Shown here: positions 24,551 through 32,969 of the stretch, in pieces
Numbering within the stretch: the first letter of the stretch is position 1
Layout of the letters: every line of letters begins with the position of its first letter
Source: JANQPC01 sp039208375
Lineage (GTDB): Bacteria; Pseudomonadota; Alphaproteobacteria; Rhodobacterales; Rhodobacteraceae
Assembly: GCA_039208375.1 (NCBI GenBank)
Contig: JBCCRC010000022.1
Coordinates: 1 to 47,421, forward strand
Length of the DNA stretch: 47,421 nucleotides
Direction: 5' to 3'
Position numbers and translations under genes: made by a program
The notes under the pieces: generated by a model
The model's input: the letters and a program-made list of their open reading frames with translations, nothing else
Database searches by the model: none
Told to the model about the DNA's origin: nothing

Positions 24551-25120
24551 ATGAGCGAACACGCACCGACGACCCTGACACGGCGTGGCGTTATGCGGGC
24601 CTTTGCCGCAACTGCCCTAGCCGCCGCCCCCACCTACACCAACGCATTCGGCCTTCTGCGCGGCGCCGGAGATATCCGCCGCATCGCAATGTATTCGGGC
24701 CGCACCGGCGAGAGCATCGACACGATCTACTGGATCGAAGGTGAGTACATCCCCGAAGCCCTGGCCGAAATAAACCACTTCATGCGTGACTGGCGCAATG
24801 CCAAAACGGTTAACATCGATACACGGGCACTTGATATCTGGGCCGCGTCGCGATCGCTGATGGAAACCGACGAAGCCTATATGATGCTTTCTGGCTACCG
24901 GTCGCCCGAAACGAACGCGATGCTGCGCTCACGTTCCCGCTCGGTGGCGCGAAACTCGCTTCACATGAAGGGCCAAGCAGCGGATCTGCGGATGCATAAT
25001 CGCTCGGTCGGCCAAATGGCGCGTGCCGCCGCGGCCTGTAACGCGGGCGGCGTGGGCAAATACTCGCGATCGAACTTCGTGCATATGGATTGCGGGCCCG
25101 TTCGAGTTTGGGGCGGCTGA
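24551..25120 (+). CDS. DUF882 / MepK-like murein endopeptidase, Tat-exported
   Basis: A 189-residue exported protein of the peptidase M15 group. The N-terminus carries a twin-arginine signal (TLTRRGVMRAFAATALAAAP, residues 8-27), so it is probably folded before export. The zinc-binding residues are visible as His138 and Asp145 (SLHMKGQAADL) and His178 (FVHMD). E. coli MepK (YcbK), from the same family, cuts 3-3 cross-links. That fits with the divergent L,D-transpeptidase next door, which would make such links. The ribosome-binding site is weak, but starting later would lose the Arg-Arg pair. Confidence 0.9.
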   Translation: MSEHAPTTLTRRGVMRAFAATALAAAPTYTNAFGLLRGAGDIRRIAMYSGRTGESIDTIYWIEGEYIPEALAEINHFMRDWRNAKTVNIDTRALDIWAASRSLMETDEAYMMLSGYRSPETNAMLRSRSRSVARNSLHMKGQAADLRMHNRSVGQMARAAAACNAGGVGKYSRSNFVHMDCGPVRVWGG

Positions 25121-25132
25121 CCGCACGCCCCA

Positions 25133-26158
25133 CTATCCCAGCGTAATCTTCCGCCCCGTTTCCGCCGAGATATAGGCAGCCTCAACTGCATCGATCACAG
25201 GCAGATACGCCGCAGCGGTGTTTTCGTATGCCCCGGCCCCAAGCCGCGCCTCGATGACATGGCCGATCAGTGCCGAAACGCAGCCGCCACCAAACACTGT
25301 TTCATCGACCTCTGCCACGAGCGGCACCTCCATCTCCGCCAAATCGCCAAACGTGCGCCGCCAGACACGGCCCGCCCCGTCAAGCCGCAGGGAGCCACGC
25401 TCGCCCTCGATCCACATCTCGCCCATGGTGCGGCGCGGATTGTCGGTGGCGTGATCGGCAAGACGGTTTCCGTCAAAAACACTGCGCACCCCGCTTGCGT
25501 GATCGAGCAGCATCAGGCCGGCATCCTCGCCAGCGATCGCAGGGTTAAGACGACGCAGATCGGCGTAGACGCTTTCGATCTCGCCGAAAAGCCAGCGGAA
25601 GAGATCGATGAAATGGACGCCCGTCTCGTGGATCAAAAGCCGCGGCATTGTGCGGAAGGCGGGTTGGCGGGCAGCATAGGCGTCTGGGCCCTGCCCGTCA
25701 CCTGGCCGGAGCGCGAAGCGGGCCTGGAAAACCCGGCCGATAGCGCCCGCCTCAAGCTCAGCCTTCAGCGTGCGGTGCCAGGGTTGGAAGCGAAAGTTCT
25801 CGTGGATGATCAGTGTCGCTCCCGCCGCCTCTGCCGCCGCCGCGACGGCGGCGGCTTCGCCCGGCGATGTGCAGAAGGGCTTTTGGCAGATTACTACGCG
25901 GCCGGGCGCGCTGGCGGCCACGACAAGCGCGCTGTGGGCCGGTGGCGGCGCAACGATATCAACGATGTCGGGGGCTTCTGCCAGAAGGGTGGCCGTATCG
26001 TTAAACACGCGCACGCCGTGGGCCTCCGCCGCCGCAGCTCGGCGCGCAGGGTCAAGATCGGTCGCGCCTAACAGTACCACACGCGAATCCTCGGCCCAGG
26101 CAGCCATATGAAAGCTACTGAAATACCCTAGGCCGATCACGGCCACCTTAAGCGCCAT
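25133..26158 (-). CDS. Gfo/Idh/MocA-family oxidoreductase
   Basis: An NAD(P)-dependent sugar- or inositol-type dehydrogenase. The 341-residue protein starts MALKVAVIGLGYFSSFH with the nucleotide-binding G-x-G-x-x pattern, has the family motif KPF (ICQKPFCTSPGEA, residues about 90-100, with Lys in the EKP position), and a C-terminal alpha/beta domain with the catalytic-type histidine in LLIHETGVHFIDLFRWLFGE. Substrate unknown. The start at 26158 has GGGGGAG ahead and matches the family; the upstream extension to 26224 does not. Convergent with the DUF882 gene (12-base gap), divergent from the hydrolase gene. Confidence 0.9.
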   Translation of the reverse strand: MALKVAVIGLGYFSSFHMAAWAEDSRVVLLGATDLDPARRAAAAEAHGVRVFNDTATLLAEAPDIVDIVAPPPAHSALVVAASAPGRVVICQKPFCTSPGEAAAVAAAAEAAGATLIIHENFRFQPWHRTLKAELEAGAIGRVFQARFALRPGDGQGPDAYAARQPAFRTMPRLLIHETGVHFIDLFRWLFGEIESVYADLRRLNPAIAGEDAGLMLLDHASGVRSVFDGNRLADHATDNPRRTMGEMWIEGERGSLRLDGAGRVWRRTFGDLAEMEVPLVAEVDETVFGGGCVSALIGHVIEARLGAGAYENTAAAYLPVIDAVEAAYISAETGRKITLG

Positions 26159-26258
26159 CGCCGCCACTCCCCCAATCCTGGGCTTCGGCATCGCCCGCTT
26201 TAACGTTGACCGCAAGGGCCCCACGCCGGATGGTTGCCCAAAACGAGGGAGGAACGGG

Positions 26259-27062
26259 ATGGTCGATCATTGGCAGGTCTGGGCGCTGAAGTACGCCGAG
26301 CGCAATGCGCGGGTGCGGGGCGACAGTTTCATCTTCGACGATCACCCCGCCGCCGCCCATGGCATGGATTATTTCATCTGGCTCTTGCAGCGCGATGGGC
26401 GGACAATTGTTGTGGATACCGGCTATGACGGGGCTGAGGCCGAGCGTCGCGAGCGCCCGATCCTGCGCCATCCCGGCAGCGCCCTCGGCGCGATGGGGGT
26501 GGATCCCGCAACGGTTGACACCGTGATCGTCACGCATCTGCATTACGATCATGCCGGCGGGCTCGACATCTTCCCAAATGCCACCTTCCACCTGCAAGTG
26601 GCCGAGATGGCCTTCGCAACAGGCCCCTGCATGTGCCATGACGTGCTGCGGCTGCCGTTCACGGGCGCCCATGTGGCCGAAATGGTGATGCGCCTTTACG
26701 CGGGCCGCGTGGTTTTCCACGACGGATCTGGCGCCGTGGCCCCCGGGGTACGGGTGCATCGCGTAGGCGGCCATTCGCGGGGCCTGCAGGTGGTGGAGGT
26801 GGAAACGCCATCGGGCCCGCTTTGCCTGGCGTCAGACGCGGCGCATTACTACGAAAACTTCCTTGATCGGAAACCATTTCCCATAGTGGCCGACCTTGAA
26901 GACATGCTCACGGGTTTTGACCGCCTGCTTGATCTTGGCCGCATGCCCGAGCGGGTGATCCCGGGCCATGACCCGCTGGTCACAACCCGGTTCGCGGCGC
27001 ATGATCAGGTGCCGTTTGCTTGGCGGCTTGATCCCGGCCCGGCGCGCCCGTTCTTGACTTGA
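26259..27062 (+). CDS. Metallo-beta-lactamase-fold hydrolase, AHL-lactonase-like
   Basis: A 267-residue cytoplasmic metallohydrolase. The dinuclear zinc motif HLHYDHAGG is at residues 93-101 (His93, His95, Asp97, His98), the next ligand His in GGHSRG near residue 169, an Asp in LASDAAHYYENF near residue 191 and the final His in IPGHDP near residue 236. The HLHYDHAGG form with the tyrosine in the later motif (AHYYEN) is typical of N-acyl-homoserine lactonase family proteins, which open the lactone ring of quorum signals; other lactones are possible. A strong ribosome-binding site (GGGAGGA) precedes the ATG. Confidence 0.88.
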   Translation: MVDHWQVWALKYAERNARVRGDSFIFDDHPAAAHGMDYFIWLLQRDGRTIVVDTGYDGAEAERRERPILRHPGSALGAMGVDPATVDTVIVTHLHYDHAGGLDIFPNATFHLQVAEMAFATGPCMCHDVLRLPFTGAHVAEMVMRLYAGRVVFHDGSGAVAPGVRVHRVGGHSRGLQVVEVETPSGPLCLASDAAHYYENFLDRKPFPIVADLEDMLTGFDRLLDLGRMPERVIPGHDPLVTTRFAAHDQVPFAWRLDPGPARPFLT

Positions 27063-27107
27063 AACGCGCTCCGGGCCCCGGGGCAGCGCTTGAATCCGAT
27101 CGCCGCG

Positions 27108-28592
27108 CTAGCCTTGCGGGCCGCCGGCCATCCACACCTCGACCGTGCCCACCGGCGGGGCGAGCCGCACATCCGAGAAATCGCGCGCCGTGCCGCCGAT
27201 GGCCTGGGCGAGGCCCGTGGCGAGCGTGGCATCTTCGGCATGGTAGTAGCGCACTTGATGCTGGTCGGTTGCAAACTGCATCCGAAATGGCCGTTCCACC
27301 GCAATTCCCGCACCATTGAGCTGCAAGAAGAGCGCTGTCGCAGCCGCTTCAGGCGCGCCGAACGGCACCTGCAAAAACACCGTGAGCCGTTCGGCAGCAA
27401 CCGAAGTGGCGATGCTACGAAGGATCGCTGCGGCTTCGGCCGGCGCGGGAGGCTGCGGTGCGGCCGACACGGGCGCCGGAGTGCGGGTGACGACAGCGAC
27501 CGGTTCTGGTTGCGGCGCGGGTTCAGGGGGCAGGGCTGCGGGCGGTGTGAAGGCGAGCGCAGCAGGCGTGGCCGCAGGCGCCACTGGCGCGGCGGTGACG
27601 AGAAGCGTATCGCCCAGTTCCGGTCCGGGCAGCGTAAGCGCGGCGGGTGCAACCGGCATGGCAAGCGCGATCGGCGCGCTGGTGCGCGGCGCGACCGGCG
27701 GGGAAAGTGTAACAACCGGTTGGGGCGCAGGTTGCGGCACCGCAACGGCGGCTGTGGCCACCGGCGCAGGCTCCGCCACGCTCTCTGGCGCGGCGACCAC
27801 CGTCGGAGCAGGCGCCAGAACACGGTCCGTCACGGACGACACGAAACTGGCCAGGCGCGCCGGCGCATCGGCGGGCGCGGCATAGGCCGCCACGATCAAA
27901 GCAATCGCCGCGGCGGCTACACCCCGCGCGGCCCAAAGGCCACGGCGGCGCTTGCGCACTTCGCTCAGATGCAAGCGCCGGGGCATATAGATCGGCACGT
28001 CGAGAACCTGAGGGGCCGCCGCGGCGGGCTGTTCGGGCGCAGGGTCATACGTCGGGCGCGGCGCGTCCAGCGCAGGGTCAAGCACCGGGTGCGGCCTTGC
28101 CTGCTCCAGCGGCGCGGCGGCGCGCGCAGGCTTGGCTTTGGGCTCTGGCTCAGGTGTGGCTGCCATTGCCGCTCCCGACGCAGCGATGCCAGCGGCGTTC
28201 ACCGGCACCGTGGCAGGTGGCACGAAGGCCAGCTCTGGCATTGCGTCATCCACTGCGGCCACAGGCGTCTCGGCCACACCTTCGGGCTCAACGCGCAGGC
28301 CGGGATGCAGTGCCACGGCGGGCGCCGGCGAAGAAACAGGGGCGCCGGGCGCATTACCGTTGAGCAGATCGTTCTCGTCAATCAGATCAGGCATCGCATC
28401 CGGAAGGAAGCCGAAGGTGGGCTCGTCGGCAGGCTCCGACGGGATCATCGCGGCGCGTTTGAGCGCTTGGATGCGAGCGCGCTCTGCGCGGGCCTGTGCC
28501 AGCCGTGCTTCCCACTCTTCCCCATAAACGGCCCGGTTGGCAGCTCCGCGACCCTGGCCAGGGGTACCCGCGGACGGTCTTTCATGTCTCAT
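27108..28592 (-). CDS. Pro/Ala-rich single-pass membrane protein with a C-terminal periplasmic domain
   Basis: I do not recognise this 494-residue protein by name. It has an N-terminal cytoplasmic part (about 1-215) with an Arg-rich coiled segment (EEWEARLAQARAERARIQALKRAAMIP) and acidic FLPDAMPDLIDEND stretch, a basic anchor (RKRRRG) followed by one hydrophobic helix (about 223-240), a Pro/Ala/Val-rich linker of some 150 residues, and a compact C-terminal domain of about 95 residues (LTVFLQVPFGAPEAAATALF to VEVWMAGG). The last domain loosely resembles LytR C-terminal domains, a weak call. The layout suggests an envelope-spanning link between cytoplasm and cell wall. The start at 28592 has GGAG eight bases ahead. 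Confidence 0.75.
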   Translation of the reverse strand: MRHERPSAGTPGQGRGAANRAVYGEEWEARLAQARAERARIQALKRAAMIPSEPADEPTFGFLPDAMPDLIDENDLLNGNAPGAPVSSPAPAVALHPGLRVEPEGVAETPVAAVDDAMPELAFVPPATVPVNAAGIAASGAAMAATPEPEPKAKPARAAAPLEQARPHPVLDPALDAPRPTYDPAPEQPAAAAPQVLDVPIYMPRRLHLSEVRKRRRGLWAARGVAAAAIALIVAAYAAPADAPARLASFVSSVTDRVLAPAPTVVAAPESVAEPAPVATAAVAVPQPAPQPVVTLSPPVAPRTSAPIALAMPVAPAALTLPGPELGDTLLVTAAPVAPAATPAALAFTPPAALPPEPAPQPEPVAVVTRTPAPVSAAPQPPAPAEAAAILRSIATSVAAERLTVFLQVPFGAPEAAATALFLQLNGAGIAVERPFRMQFATDQHQVRYYHAEDATLATGLAQAIGGTARDFSDVRLAPPVGTVEVWMAGGPQG

Positions 28593-28853
28593 CGCGCCTA
28601 CTCCGCGAAAACTCAATACGCCGTTGCCGCCCCCCGGGCGATGCCCCCGCATCGACCCGCTCACTGAGACCAGCTTTAAGGCGCCGTTAGCCCTAATGCA
28701 CCGCGGGCGCCGTTTCCCCGCAGATTTGTAGCATGTTTAAAGACAATTTTGCCAGACCCCGCGGACCATCCCCTGAACCGGGCCGGAAAACGACATGCCC
28801 GTGTCGCCGGGGCCGAAGCGGCGCGGCGCGTTCGAGGCCATCACCGCAGGGCG

Positions 28854-30086
28854 ATGCGCCTTCTGATGTCTTTCGCCGCGCTGTTTCTGTCTGTCGTGCT
28901 GCTGCAGCTCGGCTCGGGCGGTGTGGCCCCGCTTGACGCGGTTTCGGGCCTTGCCGCGGGGTTTTCACGAGCCGAGGTTGGGCTGCTGGGCTCGGCACAT
29001 TTTCTGGGCTTCTTTATCGGCTGCTGGTGGGCGCCGCGGGTGATGGGCCAGGTCGGCCATAGCCGGGCCTTTGCGGCCTTTACCGGGGCGGGCACCATAG
29101 GGATTCTTGCCCATGTTCTGGTGACCGACCCTTATGCCTGGGCCCTAATGCGGGTGCTGTCGGGCTTCTGCATCGCCGGTTGCTACACGGTGATCGAAAG
29201 CTGGTTGCAGGCGAAAGTGTCGAACGCGACGCGGGGCCGAGCGATGGGCACCTACCGGGTGGTGGATATCGTGGGCGCGCTGGGCGCCCAGCTTCTTATC
29301 GGCGTTTTGGAGCCGGCGAGCTACGTCTCTTACGCCTTTTTGTCGATCATCTGCTGCGCCGCGCTGTTTCCACTAACGCTTACGACGGCGGCGCAGCCCG
29401 TCACACCCGAGGCGCCACGTCTGAAGCCCGCGCTGGCGTGGCGTCGCTCTCCTCTGGCCGCCGCGGGCGTCGTGGTCTCGGGCGTCACGACGGCCGCGTT
29501 CCGCATGGTGGGTCCGGTGTATGGGCTGGAAGTGGGCCTGAGCGCGGGGCAGCTTGCGCTCTTTCTCGCCGCCTTCATCCTAGGCGGTGCGCTCAGCCAA
29601 TACCCCACGGGGTGGCTGGCGGACCGGTATGACAGGCGCTGGGTTCTGATCTGGCTGTCGGTCGCTGGTGTGGCGGCCAGTGCTGCGAGCATTGCGGTGG
29701 CAGGAAATGGCGCGGGGGCGGTAATGCTGGCCGCGGTCGTGTTCGGCGTGACGACCTTCCCAATCTATTCCGTATCGACCGCCCACGCCCACGATTTTGC
29801 AAGTGATGATGAGCGGGTTGAGCTTTCTGCGGCCCTTCTGTTCCTCTACGCCATTGGGGCGATCGGGGCGCCCTATCTTGTGTCGGTGCTGATCGAGATC
29901 GGCGGCTCATCGGCGATGTTCGTCTTCATCTCGGTGGCGCATGTGGCGCTTGTAGTGTTCGGGTTGGTGCGGATGCGGAGCCGGCCGACCGAGGCACGGA
30001 CACGCTACGTCTACGCGCCGCGCACCTCGTTCCTGATTGGGCGGCTGCTGGGGCGAAGCCGGCGGAAGGATGGGGAGGGATCATGA
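28854..30086 (+). CDS. MFS transporter
   Basis: A 410-residue inner-membrane carrier with about twelve hydrophobic helices. Typical features: a loop-2-3-type motif (GLLGSAHFLGFFIGCWWAPRVMGQVGHSR), the ESWLQAKVSNATRGRAMGTYR block and the second-half equivalent YPTGWLADRYDRRWVL, which contains the canonical G-x-L-a-D-r-x-d-R-r motif A. This pattern fits the YcaD-like branch of the superfamily; substrate unknown. The C-terminal tail is basic and cytoplasmic. The start at 28854 opens with a hydrophobic helix; the ORF before it (from 28749) is Arg/His-rich and probably not translated. It is unrelated in sequence detail to the other MFS protein in the window. Confidence 0.88.
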   Translation: MRLLMSFAALFLSVVLLQLGSGGVAPLDAVSGLAAGFSRAEVGLLGSAHFLGFFIGCWWAPRVMGQVGHSRAFAAFTGAGTIGILAHVLVTDPYAWALMRVLSGFCIAGCYTVIESWLQAKVSNATRGRAMGTYRVVDIVGALGAQLLIGVLEPASYVSYAFLSIICCAALFPLTLTTAAQPVTPEAPRLKPALAWRRSPLAAAGVVVSGVTTAAFRMVGPVYGLEVGLSAGQLALFLAAFILGGALSQYPTGWLADRYDRRWVLIWLSVAGVAASAASIAVAGNGAGAVMLAAVVFGVTTFPIYSVSTAHAHDFASDDERVELSAALLFLYAIGAIGAPYLVSVLIEIGGSSAMFVFISVAHVALVVFGLVRMRSRPTEARTRYVYAPRTSFLIGRLLGRSRRKDGEGS

Positions 30087-30282
30087 GCAAGGCGAGCGCG
30101 GGGCCGTGCGGGTGCGCGCCCTTTGATCGGCATGCCCTATTCTGGCAACGCAGCCCGACATGGGCTCGCTATGCGTTCGTTTACCCATGGCGTTGCTCCG
30201 ACAGTCGGACGTGCAGATTCCCCGCGCCTGCGGTGTTGCTCGGGCACGGGGAAAAGGACCATCCTCTCCCGGCTGGGCATCC

Positions 30283-31932
30283 TCACTGCCCCAAAAGCGC
30301 CCGCGCTGCTGCGCGCGCCTCATCCGTCACCGTATCGCCCGCAAGCATGCGGGCGATCTCATCCACTCGCGCGCGCGGATCGAGCGCGGTGACCCGGCTG
30401 GTCGTCTCTTCCGCGGCCACCTGCTTTTCCACGCGCCAGTGATGAGCGCCAAGGGCGGCAACCTGTGGCGAATGGGTGACGACGAGCACCTGCGCCTCTT
30501 CGGCCAAGGCCGCCAGCCGACGGCCCACCGCATCGGCCGTGGCGCCCCCCACCCCGCGATCGATCTCATCGAATATCAGTGTGACGCCTGAGGTGCTGGA
30601 GGTTACGCACACCTTTAGCGCGAGAAGAAAGCGCGACAGCTCACCCCCGGACGCGATCTTGTTGATCGGGCCCGCGGGCGCGCCAGGGTTGGTAGCGACG
30701 GTGAAGGCGACGGCGTCGGCACCTTCGGGGCCCGGCGGGCCCGCAGTGATTTCGGTAGCGAACACGGCACGCTCAAGCTTCAGTGGGGCAAGCTCCTTGG
30801 CCATGGCAGCGTTAAGGCGTTCGGCCGCAGCCTGACGGGCGGTTCCTAACGCCTTTGAGGCGGCCTCATACGCCGCCTCGGACGCCTTCACATCGGCGGC
30901 AAGGCGATTGATATCGCTTGCACTTTCGTCGAGGGCCGCGAGACGCGCACGCAACTCCTCGGCGAAGCCGCCCAAATCATCGGGTTGCACGCTGTGCTTA
31001 CGCGCGGCAGCACGAATGGCGAAGAGGCGCTCTTCCACGCGCTCCAGTTCAAGCGGATCGAGATCAAGCGCATCTGCCGCGCGGGCAACGCCCTCCTGCG
31101 CCTCGGCAAGCTCGGAAAGTGTGCGCGCAAGCGACGTGAGCGGTGCGTCAAGCGCGCCTTCGGCCCGATCGGCCACCCCTTCGAGCCACCGCACGGCATC
31201 GGTGATCCGGCCTTCGGCCCCGTCGAGCCCCAAGGCCTCGTGGGCGCGGGCGACATCTTCGCGGATCCGGCCCGCGGCTTGCATCAGGCGGCGGCGGGCA
31301 TCGAGAGCAGCGTCTTCGCCGGGCTCGGGCGCGAGGGCATCAAGCTCGCCCACAGCGTGGCGGAGAAACTCCTCTTCGGCCTTCAGCGCGGCTACACGGT
31401 TTTCCGCCTCTGCAAGTGCCGCCCGGGCCGTTGATTGTGACCGCCAGGCATCGCGGGTGACTTGCACTTCGCCCGCAAGCCCACCGAAGGCATCGAGAAG
31501 GGCGCGGTGGCCGCGCGGGTTCAGAAGGCCGCGGTCATCGTGCTGGCCGTGCAGTTCCACCAGCGTATCCGAAAGTGCCCGCAGCACCTCGCCCGACGCG
31601 CGGCGATCATTCACATAGGCCGTTTTGCGGCCATCGCGGGCATTGACGCGGCGTAGGATTAGCTCGTCTTCGGCGGCCAGCCCCGCCTCGGCCAGCACCT
31701 TCCGCGCAGGATGATCTTCCGGCAGATCAAACACCGCCGTCACCTCGCCTTGTTCGGCGCCTGCTCGCACCAGTTCCGCACGCCCGCGCCAACCAAGCAC
31801 GAAGCCCAGCGCGTCCAGCAGGATCGATTTGCCCGCGCCGGTTTCACCGGTAAGCACGTTCAGCCCCGGGCGAAAGGCAAGGTCGAGGCGATCGATGATC
31901 AGGAGATCGCGAATGTCGAGCTGTCTCAGCAT
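30283..31932 (-). CDS. recN: DNA repair protein RecN
   Basis: SMC-like ATPase acting early in double-strand-break repair. The 549-residue protein has the Walker A GETGAGKSILLDALGF near residues 29-44, long coiled-coil segments on both sides of the middle (rich in Ala, Glu, Arg), the signature IASGGELSRFLLALKV, Walker B TLIFDEIDRGVGG and the D-loop/H-motif region VVTHSPQVAALG. It follows bamD with a 16-base gap, so it is probably expressed with it at the end of the cluster. In several relatives recN is followed by ligA; here an MFS gene faces it. I saw no LexA box immediately ahead, although recN is SOS-controlled in many bacteria. Confidence 0.97.
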   Translation of the reverse strand: MLRQLDIRDLLIIDRLDLAFRPGLNVLTGETGAGKSILLDALGFVLGWRGRAELVRAGAEQGEVTAVFDLPEDHPARKVLAEAGLAAEDELILRRVNARDGRKTAYVNDRRASGEVLRALSDTLVELHGQHDDRGLLNPRGHRALLDAFGGLAGEVQVTRDAWRSQSTARAALAEAENRVAALKAEEEFLRHAVGELDALAPEPGEDAALDARRRLMQAAGRIREDVARAHEALGLDGAEGRITDAVRWLEGVADRAEGALDAPLTSLARTLSELAEAQEGVARAADALDLDPLELERVEERLFAIRAAARKHSVQPDDLGGFAEELRARLAALDESASDINRLAADVKASEAAYEAASKALGTARQAAAERLNAAMAKELAPLKLERAVFATEITAGPPGPEGADAVAFTVATNPGAPAGPINKIASGGELSRFLLALKVCVTSSTSGVTLIFDEIDRGVGGATADAVGRRLAALAEEAQVLVVTHSPQVAALGAHHWRVEKQVAAEETTSRVTALDPRARVDEIARMLAGDTVTDEARAAARALLGQ

Positions 31933-31948
31933 CGCGGGCCGGTGCGGA

Positions 31949-32800
31949 TCAGATCCATTCGCCCCGGATCGTCTGCCGCCAGATCACACCCAGCCAGGTT
32001 TCGCGATCCCCTGCCTCGGGCCGAAGGCCCTGGCCGGTGAGAAGGGCGAAGCTGTCCTGGTACCAATCCGACGACTGGAAGTTAAAGCCAAGAATGGCGC
32101 CGGCGGTTTGCGCCTCATCGGTCAGGCCAAGAGCAAGGTAGCTTTCGACAAGGCGGTGGAGGGCTTCGGGGGTTTGGGTCGTTGTCTGAAAATCCTCAAC
32201 CACAATTCGGAAGCGGTTAACGGCCGCCATATAGTGGCCGCGGCGCAGGTAGTAGCGCCCGATCTCCATCTCTTTTTGCGCCAGGTGGTCGAAGGCCAGA
32301 TCGAACTTCAGAATCGAAGAGCGCGCATATTCGCTTTCGGGATAAAGCTCGATCACGGTGCGCAACGATTGCAAGGCCTGGAAGGTCAGCCCCTGGTCGC
32401 GCCCCACATCATCGATCTGATCGTAGTAGCTGAGCGCCAGAAGATATTGCGCGTAAGCCGCGTCTTCGTCGGCGGGATAGAAATCGAGAAACCGCTGAGC
32501 GCTGATGCGGCTATTCTCATAATCCCGATCCCGGTGATAGGCGAAGGCCTGCATGATCAGCGCGCGCTTGGCCCATTCGGAATACGGATACAAGCGCTCG
32601 ACCTCGCCGAAAAGAACCGCGGCGTCATCGGGGTTGTTGCGTTGGAGATCCACTTCAGCACGGCGATAGATTTCCTCGGCGCTCAACGTCTCAAGCGGCA
32701 CGTCGCGCGTGGCGAAGCCGCCGCTGCACCCCGACAGAGCCGCGGCAAGCGCGGCTGCAGCCGCCAGTGACCGTGCGGAGGTAAAGCCTAACACCCTCAA
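31949..32800 (-). CDS. bamD: Outer membrane assembly lipoprotein BamD
   Basis: Subunit of the BAM complex that folds beta-barrel proteins into the outer membrane. The mature 260-odd residues are TPR helices (EEIYRRAEVDLQRNNPDDAAVLFGEVERLYPYSEWAKRA and later repeats up to ALGLTDEAQTAG). The signal peptide ends in the lipobox LSGC, with the acylated Cys about 25 residues from the start. The start is uncertain: TTG at 32800 and GTG at 32794 both give a normal lipoprotein signal, while the ATG at 32854 would leave 18 extra residues in front of it. BamD in this position between lpxC and recN is common in Rhodobacterales. Confidence 0.92.
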   Translation of the reverse strand: MRVLGFTSARSLAAAAALAAALSGCSGGFATRDVPLETLSAEEIYRRAEVDLQRNNPDDAAVLFGEVERLYPYSEWAKRALIMQAFAYHRDRDYENSRISAQRFLDFYPADEDAAYAQYLLALSYYDQIDDVGRDQGLTFQALQSLRTVIELYPESEYARSSILKFDLAFDHLAQKEMEIGRYYLRRGHYMAAVNRFRIVVEDFQTTTQTPEALHRLVESYLALGLTDEAQTAGAILGFNFQSSDWYQDSFALLTGQGLRPEAGDRETWLGVIWRQTIRGEWI

Positions 32801-32969
32801 CTCATCCCAAACAGCGGCGCATGCGCCATCCCTCGAACGTGGGCTGTAGCACACAAGTTAACGGTGAAAAACGGGTTCCTGCGCCTTAGACGCTATGAGG
32901 GCGAGGCTGTGACCGATGCGTAAGATCGCGGGCCATGGCCAAGGCGGCGCGCCCTTCGCAGCGCGGTGG

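Noticed and set aside
27090..28667. 525-codon open frame on the plus strand opposite the Pro/Ala-rich membrane protein
   Set aside because: Arg/Gly/His-rich composition typical of the antisense of a GC-rich gene; the minus-strand frame has a ribosome-binding site, a membrane helix and sensible domains.
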